Of a stretch of DNA of 64,000 nucleotides, positions 49,588 through 64,000 are shown piece by piece. Source of the stretch: Trichoplax adhaerens (lineage: Eukaryota; Placozoa; Uniplacotomia; Trichoplacea; Trichoplacidae); NCBI RefSeq assembly GCF_000150275.1, contig NW_002060952.1, positions 518,482-582,481 on the forward strand, in the 5' to 3' direction. Numbering within the stretch: position 1 is the first letter of the stretch; the number at the start of each line of letters is the position of its first letter. The notes below the pieces were generated by a model. That model saw only the letters and a program-made list of their open reading frames with translations. It made no database searches and was not told the origin of the DNA. The translations under genes were made by a program, and so were the position numbers.

Positions 49588-52315
49588 TGCGACGACATGT
49601 AAATTTTATGAGACACATCTTAATACCTGAAAGTAGTGAAAGAACAAGCAGATAAATTAATTCATTGTATTACGAATAAGTACTGCGTAAGGCAAACGTA
49701 AAAGTCTTATTGCTATTATTAGCCAGCTTTAATTGATATGAACAAGTTCGATCGCACTTAAGCTGTCTGTCTACTCTGGACGCTTGTATAAGATATTTGG
49801 ATAAACTAGTAGTCTTTTATACTAAGCATAATGTTCTTGATTATCCTTAATAATTTGTCTTGAAATGAACATGTTTATTATCAGCCTTTTAGATAGTGGC
49901 ATTTATACTTTTAATTATGCTTATGTATAATTAACTTATATAATAACTTGAATAAAATATAACAATCATATTAAATTCAAAATTTAAGCTTCATTTCCTG
50001 AAAGTTTGAAATTGCAACATCCCCAGTGCTTGACCGCGTATGCGAGTATAGGCTGTACACTTTATGCTAAATATTTGTTAGTAACAATTACTTTACTATG
50101 AAGCTTAAATGTTCTATTATACCTTATCTCCAATCAGAGATCAGAATGTACTCATGATTTGAGACTATCAATTCCTCAACGATGAGCAGTTCATTTTAAT
50201 CTCAATATATACTTTTCATATTAAAGATTAAGCATTAAACAATTATAGATGACGTCCTTGTAAGCTATCCTCTATTACCAGTAATTAAAGTGTACTTCGT
50301 TATTCTTGTGCAATATAACGATGATCAATTATTTCCTAATAGGTTCAATAAGGTTATCCAACGATTATTTCACAGTAAAGTATTGTTAATGAACCTAAAA
50401 ATGGTAATTGCGTTAAATTCTAATTTACTATTTTGCCTGCTACAACTACTTCATATATGATTTTCAAAAAGAATCACTACTTGATTGATATCTTTACCGG
50501 TACATGAAATGGAAATACAGCCATGTACTGTTGCAAATAATAAAAGTACTTTAAAAATTATCTAAGTTCTTCGACCCTCTCTCCTCTCCACATCATGTTT
50601 GTATTAAAACAAAATATACGATTGTTCATATGTTTACATAAGGCGTTGTTTAATAATGAAATATTGTGGCTTCAAAGATAGATCCAAAATTTACCCAAAA
50701 AGTAATGGTGACATTTTGATTCCAATACATTTATGTATATGCTGTACATTAACGACTTCCGATTATGAAATTAATTATCACCAATGATACAATTTGAGAA
50801 ATACAGGACTGTCGAAAAAGAAGAAAAGGGAGGAGGGGGACGAAGAAGGGAGATGGATCGCAGCAAATCTCCTAATTTCTATTAACAATTACAACTCTAT
50901 CACTATAATATTCATTAGATGCCGGTATAGAAAAGGAAAGGCATTGACATCTCTCTACTTTCACAGTCTGTCAGTTGTCTAATTCAGAGTTACTATGGGA
51001 ACTATTGTTTACTTTTTTGATCAGTCAAGATGTGCGAAGTATTGTTGGCAATAAAAGTATTTTGTTAAGCTATTGTCTAAGCAAAAGTTAAGAAGAACAA
51101 CAACTATCCAGCCTTTGTACTTAATGATAATAATGTAAAATGAGAGTTTTGTTGTCTGAGATCTGATATTAGTACAGAATAAGAACTGAAAGGTTAGATT
51201 AGATGATGATATCATTACAAAAACGTAAGATATGCGATTCCTTATTTCATGTCACACAGACTAATTGTGCTAATTGTAATTATCAACTTGCTTAATAATT
51301 AATTACACGACAGACCCTCTATTATCTAGTAACGGCCACTACTATATATATACCTAGAGTTTTAAAACTAATTATTATTCTTTTTCATCGCAGTATAGAG
51401 CACTATCGATACATAAAGGGCGTCAAGATCGTAAGATATTTTTAAGCGGAAAGACTTGGGCTCTTATCCTTTCATTATCAGGAATAAGATCCTGACACTT
51501 TGAGAGAAATTTCTTATCCTTTGGTATATTACTATCTATTAATTAATACTATATACGAGTACGTCAACAAAATTTGCCAATCTTCAGTCTAATAGGTAAG
51601 AAGTCATTTATCATTCACGATCTTCAAGATTGAATAAAGTCTCGATTCATGAACTTTCTTACAAAACTCCGATAGTTCACTATTTATAGATAATTAGTGA
51701 AACACTTGAAAACATCTTGTTCCTGCTATGTACAGTAATATGATAATAACTGCAAATACTATCGACCAAAGACTACCAAATACAATCATTCGGCGTTCAC
51801 ACATCAGAATACCTTTAGTCCTCACGGTATAAATTAATATTCTTTAGTATTTTAATCTGATAAGAGTATCTTTGTTAGCTGTAATAATTATAACACGAAA
51901 GTATATTTTTTACCTGTTTCAAGCGTCTTCAATTCCTAGCTACTGGCAGTAAATAATTATAGTAATTCATCAAGGTAAAGACAAGTAGTAGAATTTATAT
52001 CTATAAATACTCGATTCTTCTCGGATCTTTCCTAATGAGCTGTATACACGTACTACAAATATTATATCATCCTATGTCTATTTTAAGATTTTATAAGATA
52101 ACGGCTACGTCTCTTTCTTTTCACCATCGACCCTGTATTATACTGGAATAATATTATCTAGGATATCTCCCTCTCAATATGTATTAGCATAATCTCGTAT
52201 CTTTAATCAATACATCCTCTATCAACTTATTAGGGTGTTGTGAAAATTAACCTATCCGAAGTTTAAGTGGCCTTAATCATTTTATCGAAAGCTAAACGTA
52301 AATGATATTGCCATT
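49588..52315. other. Intergenic region RPA1 to unknown gene
   Basis: A 2.7-kb AT-rich stretch with no exon recognised on either strand and no repeat cluster. AATAAA near 49953 is a candidate distal polyadenylation signal. The ORF at 50794-50982 is Lys/Arg-rich only because of a purine run. Confidence 0.5.
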
Positions 52316-55300
52316 ATGTTAAGTGATAACGACGCGATCGATATGGTTGCTCAAAGTAATGTCAACGCTGGCCAACTCGCTCTTCATCGTTTAGCAATCA
52401 AAGGAAAGAAAGGTAAATTTTTAAAAAATCATTGATAGCAAATTTTTACTTTATGTTAGAAGGTTGTGTCTTAAAATATTAGATCGAACCTACTTACGCC
52501 AGTAAAAGTGATCTCTACTCACAATTAATGTAGTATAGTATCGATTTTCTATTTTGGATTGGCATCAACAATATATTTACATTTTTATCAACACTTTAAG
52601 AATCAAAAAAGTTTAATACCTTGTTGTCATGGTTAATTAACAATTGGGATGATATCAAAGTTTTACAATTTCTTTTAATAATGCTAACATCGCATACAAA
52701 ATGGCCTGCTTTAAATTAGGAGGTAGTATACGGAATTTTCGAATTTCTTCTTTAATGCTATTTCTAATCTTAATTGGGGATGATTATTCTTCGTATATTT
52801 TTGCATCATTAGGATCATAAGCTGCATGATCCACTCGAGTGGTATTACTGTTATAAAAGCTTTGATTAAAACTCATCTGAATACAAAACTAATTATACTT
52901 TACCCCTTTTAAGGGGTAACCCATTTAAGCGAGTCAATTTTATTATCAGTCTATAGTTATAATCATGATTCAATTATTGTCAACTTCATCAATGAATGTT
53001 TCCTGGAGAAATAGCAATTATCCTTGATAAGTTGCAATTTATCAACTAAGTTGAATCCCACTCTATGTATTTTTGGACTTTTTCCATTTTATGATAGTAA
53101 ATCAATTAGTAATGCTTTGCGGTATCATCATTTACTTCATTGTAACCTATATCTTATAGTAGGAAATGATTGATATTGAGGGACAGTCAAGATAAATGGT
53201 TCATTTAGGTTTTATCCAATCGAGATTAACTACTACTGCATTAGATACCACTAGTAAAATATTTTATTCATCAGAATTCATTCTCCCTCGTATCATCGAG
53301 TTCCACCTATGAACTTATAACTTACATGAAGATGTTTACTTCAAATTGGTATTGAGTTACTTACGCAGAAATATAGCAAATTTAACACTATGAGAAACAA
53401 AATGTTTACATCAATATTCTATGGAATCAATCATCTAGATCGTACATATTTAATCCATCATTATGATCACTTTACAATAAATTAGCATGTATGCAAAGGA
53501 TGGGAGAACAGAAATAATATGGGTATTAATTATAAATAACCGTCTACCATCATAGCCAGATGAATGGATTAATGTGAATAAAATAAATATTGAAATGGTT
53601 ACATTTTGCTTGCACTTATGGCAAGGGCTACTCGGTCAAATCTCCATTTCGTATGCTAGACTGTTCGGAATAATGTGTCTTCGTATCAGCTATTAGAAAT
53701 ATCGGTGTTCCATAAACGAAATCATTCTGAAAATGCAAAATGCACAAATTTAATACAATGTATGGAAAATTCTGTTTATTGCCAAAGCTAGATCATTCTG
53801 AAATAGCCTTGGCAGACAGTTAACTAATTCTATCCTCAATTACAAAAATTGTGTTATACATTAGCAGGCTGTAAGCTAGCAATAATTAAACTTAAGATAA
53901 ACTATCAAAAATTAGATCACTCTGAAATAGCATGGACCCCCATTGACTCCTAAGATTTAACCTAAAGATAACTAGTGAAATAGCTGTTGTTTAAAAATGA
54001 AATCACTATGCAATAGCATGGTAGATACTTAGCTAAGAGTATTTGAATTGAAGAAAATTCATAAAATTCGTCTATCTCGTAAAAATGAAATCAATCTGAA
54101 ATGGTATACTTACCTATTCGATTATCATTATCGATTAGTAATACTTAAAATTTAAGATAGCGTATGAAATTCGCCTATCCTGTAAAAAAGTAAATCCTTC
54201 TAGAGATGTCTGTAACTACGTATGTATTAGCGGCATCGTACTATCATATTAAGAATTTCCATATGACAGAATTAATTTAAAAAGTAATAATGTAGATATA
54301 CAATGTTAGTCTTATACCACTTAGATATTTTTATTAGGTCGTTTATTGCATTGCTAGTAAGACAAAAAGAGATTCTACAATTGATATGAACTCATAATAT
54401 ATAGCTACAAGCAAATTTTAGGTTAAAAAATACCTGCACAGTACAATCATTTTCTATAATATCTTCTAGGCATTCAAAATTAGTGGAAATGAACCTTTAG
54501 ACAATGATTGCCAGATTATTAAACAGTAATAGAAGGAATATTCTTTTCTTTGTATAGCTGCGCTTACTAAAGGCACTGCTAATGTCACCAAACGAAAGCT
54601 AACAAAGTCATTATCCTACCAAGAGAATACAAGTGCCCATATCAGCCAATTGAGCAATGGTGATGGCGAAAGTGATCACATGGATGAGATAGCTAATCTT
54701 ACATCCTATTTAAATGAATGTAATGAGGCTTTCGATGGTAGCATAGGGGTAAAAGACGATGACAGCTCACAGTCGATTCAGGATGGACAAGAATTAGAAC
54801 GTTCCATTGAAGACGCAGTAACGGAATACATTAGTAATACTGAACGTTCAATTCAAGATTACCTGGATAAAATTGAACATGAACCGCATAACGTGACTAA
54901 AAATCGATCCAAGCCAATGTCTCAATACCTTTTTAGCATTAATGGAAAAGGAGTTAATACCAGTAATAGCAATGGGGATGATAACGTCATACAAGCGCAG
55001 TCGAGTGATCATTTTCGGAAGATGTTATTAAATAATAATAATGATATCGACGCTTGCCAGCTAGCCAATATGGGACAGCAACGACTGTTTCATTGGAAAA
55101 CTAAAGTAGTCAGCAATCGTTATGGTGGTCAGCGCTCTGGCCATCGCTATCAAGGATTTAGCCATAGTCGTATTATCATCCCTTCCACAGAATCACCGTC
55201 CAACTGTCAATTAAACTACCATCAAAAGCAATTACTACCTAGAGGCAAAAATTACAACGATCACAAGGTTAATGAAGGATTCTCGGCGCATAAAATTCGA

Positions 55301-55771
55301 AGGCATCATGATAAAAATAAAGCTACTAACAAAGCTTTATTTTACGTTATTGGCAAGGAAAATGACGATCACTACCGAATGAATATTGTTCGTAGCCAAG
55401 AAAATGTAGTAATTCCGATCAAAGGTAACGCTATCAAATGGCTAAAAAAAATGCGACCCTCTCAGTCTAGCAGTGAAATTGCACTATCATCCTCTTTGTC
55501 TAGCTTACCGAAAATATCCCAGAGTAATCTTGCAAGTCAAAATCATTATTCTAAAGGCAATTATAGCAGTAAATCAATGGCAAGATCAATCAGTTCATCA
55601 CCTAGGATAGTCAATAAATCGACTTTATGTATTTATCCTATTGATCTTAATTACAAGCCAGCCAATAAAGTTAATTTAACATTAGATTTTTCTAAGCTAA
55701 ATATCAGTAACGATACTATAAATAATGATATGAAGCATCAGTCTGAAAATCAACCGAATTCAATGCGTTAG
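52316..55771 (+). CDS. Unrecognised, mostly disordered protein (two exons)
   Basis: Exon 1 (52316-52412) encodes MLSDNDAIDMVAQSNVNAGQ followed by LALHRLAIKGKK. Exon 2 (54558-55771, TAG) continues in phase (AALTKGTANVTKRKLTKSLS), giving 436 residues in all; the intron is 2145 bp. I do not recognise a family. The protein is rich in Ser, Asn, Asp and Lys. It has a short helical acidic stretch (IEDAVTEYISNTERSIQDYL) and basic clusters (KIRRHHDKNK), and one possibly folded block, ALFYVIGKENDDHYRMNIVR, then AIKWLKKM. No signal peptide or membrane segment is seen. A 1.2-kb open exon in AT-rich DNA plus a phase-matched upstream exon with good splice sites supports coding. Cellular role unknown, possibly nuclear. 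Confidence 0.65.
53718..54110. repeat. Dispersed copies of a ~20-bp core in an intron
   Basis: Five related cores of the form AGATCATTCTGAAATAGC occur near 53718, 53787, 53915, 53998 and 54086, spaced 70-130 bp apart. They are separated by diverged AT-rich filler that also shares words. They lie in the only intron of the unknown gene and look like a decayed tandem array. Confidence 0.6.
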
Positions 55772-56866
55772 GATCCAAATTAAATGATGGAAATACTGCA
55801 TTGATCAATTCACCAATAAAAATAGATCTCATTTGCTAAGTTGTAGATCTACTATACGGAATAAGACGATATTATTCTCAAAAATAACTGCTCACATATC
55901 TTATAATAAGGTCGATATGTTTTTACGGTAATTGAACAAGAATATTGAGAAAGTTGATCCTACAGCAGCGATATACTTGTAACTTATCATCTCGGCGATT
56001 ATCCGATTTCATTTTTTTGACCGTATCTGTTTATAACAATAACTGGTATTTCATAACAAGAAATTTATCCTATGTTGAATGATTCATGTAGATTCCCCAA
56101 AGTTCTCTACAATTGTAAATCATTGCAATCACCAATAAGCAATTTTCTCAGCATTCTATATCAAAACGATGTTGCTGTAGGTTATCTTGATTTCCCAATT
56201 CTTATTCAATACTACATGAATTTATCAAAATGATGTCTGTTAGACAGCCATTTCGGTATTATTAAGAATCGATTTGATAATTTACTTGACAGATGTATGA
56301 CTATTCTGTCATTATTGATCAAACTTAATCGATTCTGCTGTATTAAAAATGCTATCAAGATGAAGTTATTAACTCTTGTATTGAACTCACTCTCTTTCTT
56401 GTTTTAACTTCTATACGCTGTACAACTTGTTACTGTCGACATTTTTAAAGCATTCTCTTCAATAAACAATTTTATATGCAAAAGCTTGAGTATTTATTTA
56501 TTTTTAAATATTGTAAGCTTCATATAGTAGCCATATAATGGAGATTTATTCGGAGAATTTTTTATTGGATAGGAAAAATATCTTTAGCTAAATGCATGTT
56601 AATAAGATGCTGGCTATTTCTAAGCCGCAATCAATACTCGTCTAGCTTGCAATAACCTATGCCATGTAAAACTTTTATTGCCCCCATTTTTAACAGCAAA
56701 ATCTAGCCATGGATCCACTTGGACGATTGTCATCACAAGTAGTCATAACATGCTAGAACATAACCGCCATATCAATTGCAGTGTTTAACTAAAGCAAAAT
56801 TTGAACTATTTCCATGCATCCCTTTCACATTATATAGAAAAGCTCTACACTGTGATAGGATTATTT
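55772..56866. other. Intergenic region
   Basis: AT-rich 3' flank of the unknown gene; no exon or array is recognised. Confidence 0.5.
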
Positions 56867-57078
56867 CCTTTTCCACCGATCCATTTGTGGCAAGGAATGC
56901 GCTTGCCTTAATTGGCAAAATACGTATGTAATATCATTTAGCAAAATTGCTAAAATTCAAGAATTGGATATACCTTTTCCACCAATCCATTTGTGGTAAG
57001 AAATGCGTTTGCCTTAATTGGCAAAATACGTCTGCAATATCATTTAGCAAAATTGCTAAAATTCAAGAATTGGATATC
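56867..57078. repeat. Two tandem copies of a 106-bp unit with internal inverted repeats
   Basis: Copy 1 (56867-56972) and copy 2 (56973-57078) differ at only a handful of positions. Each holds two short hairpin-capable elements: TTGCCTTAATTGGCAA (arms TTGCC/GGCAA) and TTTAGCAAAATTGCTAAA (arms TTTAGCAA/TTGCTAAA). The pair ends about 540 bp before the RIOK2 start. Confidence 0.85.
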
Positions 57079-57616
57079 AGTTTGTAATGTCTGTGTTTGC
57101 CCGCTCTTAAAAGTAACAAACATGTAATAATGAAGACTGCATGTGTATGTCCAAATAATTATCCATGAAATAGCCCTTTGGCTTACCTTTGCGTTTTCCT
57201 TTCGACTTTTACTTTTAGTCCTATTTTAGGACATTACTACTAGGACTAGTAGTCCCGTCTCCTTGCCGACGGATCGGACCTCATTCAGTACGGTACGGTC
57301 CAGGAGTACGGTAACGGTATAGATAGATAGATGGACACACCGCTGTTCCATTGCTGTGCTATGGGTGTCGACAAGTGGAGACTGGATACAGTGGACAGTA
57401 TAAGCACAAACTACTGTTCTGTATAGTGTATAGTGCCTATACTAAGTTGGCGATCCAAATGTGTGTCCGGCATCAGGCATGAGTTCTTGAGCAGTCCGGG
57501 TTGCAACCTTGGAGAAGATTCTTGACATTTGGATACTTATACAAGAGAATTTGCAAAGTTTCAAGCTACTGTCGCCGTTAATACCGATCGAAAAGATTCT
57601 CTAATTTGTACTGAGT
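57079..57616. other. RIOK2 upstream region
   Basis: Unique sequence with a small patch of TACGGTAC/TACGGTAA words at about 57288-57318 and a short GATA run (about 57319-57332). It also has a GGACTAGTAGTCC-type near-palindrome at about 57241-57254. The region is less AT-rich than its surroundings, as expected near a promoter. Confidence 0.45.
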
Positions 57617-61741
<4,125 letters not shown>

Positions 61742-64000
61742 CTCAATTTGTGCTGTATGATATCGTTATATTTTTGTGTACTGTATATTTCGTTATCATA
61801 GCCTTACTTGTACTGTAACTAAGTTGAAGATATCATATCACTACGCATTTTATAAACCTAAAACGTTATACAAAAGTATGATTACGAAATTATTTTCTGT
61901 ATCAATAATAACTTTAAATTTTAGAAGATATTATGAATAATTGCGACTGTAACGGATGCAATTACATTATATTTAACTCTTAAATCAAAATGATCATTGA
62001 AATAAAGTAAATTGAGGTTATATTGTCAGACTTTAGTTTGCGCTGAATTTTTGTAATGAACAATTCAAGGACTTTTATACTTATGGTAAATTAAATTATT
62101 CTAAGTGCTTTTAGACTCTTAGACTCTTAGAATGAGGATTTTCTATCGATCTTTACTCTATAATTTTGATTAAATATTACCATCGGACGGAAAGTATTGC
62201 ATGAGTATTTGACATATTACAAACGTTTTCATGTTTTGGAATGTTGAATAAGGTAAATGATGCACAATCTCTAGTTAAGAAATTTACATTTCTTAGCAGC
62301 TTTCGTCGAAACTGTTTAATACTATACACTTGCATATAACACCCGCAAAAAGGATGGTAAAGAACTGAAATAGTTGGATATATCATGCAAATATAGTAAA
62401 ATTCGCAATATAACAATATAAAACGTCTATAAGTTAAAGCCATAGCTTAATGGCAATATCGAATCGTTACTTTTACAGCAACATGGCACCTTAAAACTGA
62501 TAAATAAAACATCTGACAGTTTAAAACCGGTCGTAGGCCTAATTAGTCTACGAGCTACACGACAACATAAGTCAGATTTACAGATGGTTATCAATATATA
62601 CAGTATCGGATAAAATTATCTTACTTTACTGTACGTATTATTCATGCAACAAAGATCTGTTAGGCTAACAGATATCTATAAGCTCATACCGTATAATTCA
62701 TCGAGATTACAGATAGCCTACGATCACCGTATCTTAACACCCATGTCATGCATTATTAGAACATGTAATTTCATGACTGTAGAACTAATTAACGCTAGAA
62801 CGAGAAAATTTAAAATAATCATACAGTTATTATTCTAGCTAATCTCATAGCTGAAATACTAGTGTTCGCAAACCGTTTATAGCAATGTCTAACTACATAG
62901 CAAACTTTATTTACTAGAACTGATCACAACACGCCTTTTTTATTATTATCATTTGTCTTTGATGGCTTCAACATGTGTATGCACAATAGTACAATATTGG
63001 ATACATTTGTCATTTATTAAACCAGAGATGCAGTATTGAATATGAATTTCATGACAATAACACGATTTAATACCGATATAATGTTATTGACCCCGTCGCT
63101 TTATTATAATATGATGATATCGATTTGTTGCTTAGCAACAATAGATGCTAATCGTTTCGAAGTCATGTTTTATCCTTGGAGAAAGCGAGTGGGAAATAGT
63201 ATCTAGGAGAGAAAGGAGTTACAAAAAATTGTTTTCAAATATACGATGAAAAAGAAACACTTTAGTATGTAAACTATCATGTGTACAACTGCAGCCACTA
63301 ACGAAGAGTGTTGTCTGTATCATAGTTGATAGATGAAGGTAGGTATTATTGACATAAATTAATAAAATTATGTATCTGTAAAATAAAAGATATTTAAGAA
63401 GTTAAGAAGGTTGAAGACTAGATAATTTCCTTAGGTAGTAAGAGTGGCTAACGCTCCAATGATTAGCTACCGTCACTAAAATAGTTTATGCGTATACTCT
63501 ATATATAGGTCAAATTTCTTTCTACATAATTCACTAGCATTATAATTTTAAGCACTAATTACTCTCAATTAATTTTACAGCTTTTCTGTTCTATAATTTA
63601 ATTTTATCGTCGTATATCTAAAAAGATTTAGTTGATGGTATCGCTATCCAAAAATAGATGGCTCTATTTACATATTTCCCCCTAATGTATCTTCCTTAAA
63701 GAAATTGATCTGGCAGATTTCTTCAGGCACAATCAACAGAAACTTTGATAGTAGCTGTTAATTACGGTAGTTTTAAAACGATATACTGTTTAATTTATAT
63801 GGCAATATAGTGGCCAAAAAACAATGGGATTGTTCATGGATTTAATTACATTGCCGATAGAGGAAAAAGTAGATGATAATTAATGATAGCAACTGACGAT
63901 AATTAACCAGACTATCGCCTGAAAATCTATAAATATCCTATGCTTATAGCCTAAGATTATAAAGATACTTTCAAATTTTTTGTTGCCTTATCTTCCCAAT
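61742..64000. other. 3' flank with no recognised gene
   Basis: AT-rich sequence to the window end. I found no exon with conserved coding on either strand, no tRNA and no repeat array. A small (AGACTCTT) duplication lies at about 62113-62128. Confidence 0.5.

Overview
The window is eukaryotic nuclear DNA, most likely from an early-branching animal. It is strongly AT-rich and carries conserved single-copy animal genes split by many short GT-AG introns at positions that keep reading phase. A sponge- or placozoan-grade organism fits the intron-rich genes and small intergenic gaps, but the species cannot be fixed from the sequence. I rebuilt the genes by hand, exon by exon. Most of the single-frame ORFs in the window are exon fragments or translations of repeats.

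Layout, left to right: the 3' part of phosphatidylinositol synthase (CDIPT, +, 261-1392); an intact spliced hAT-transposase-like gene (-, 2757-5972); a repeat-rich gap with a 474-bp tandem duplication and a minisatellite (7321-9070); a class I phosphatidylinositol transfer protein (-, 10485-15685); a divergent gap packed with TACAGTAC palindromes and an 85/91-bp tandem array (15.8-18.2 kb); TFIIF alpha/RAP74 (GTF2F1, +, 18270-21440); a complete C9orf72 orthologue (-, 22074-26615); a large gene joining ankyrin repeats to a degenerate GH20 hexosaminidase-like domain (-, 28226-34674, with a possible extra 5' exon at 36088-36196); a second palindrome cluster; mitochondrial monothiol glutaredoxin GLRX5 (+, 37395-38706); kanadaptin/SLC4A1AP (-, 39757-43799); a third palindrome cluster; RPA1 (+, 45085-49587); a two-exon gene of unknown function (+, 52316-55771); and RIOK2 (+, 57617-61741), whose first intron is a minisatellite. 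No gene is visible from 61742 to the end.

Most genes are housekeeping: phosphoinositide synthesis and transfer, Pol II transcription initiation, ssDNA binding, Fe-S assembly, 40S ribosome maturation and vesicle/autophagy regulation. The two unusual objects are the Ank-GH20-like gene, where the catalytic Asp-Glu position of GH20 reads Ser-Lys (a probable pseudoenzyme), and the TACAGTAC palindrome clusters, which occupy all three head-to-head intergenic regions and occur only as isolated copies in the tail-to-tail ones.
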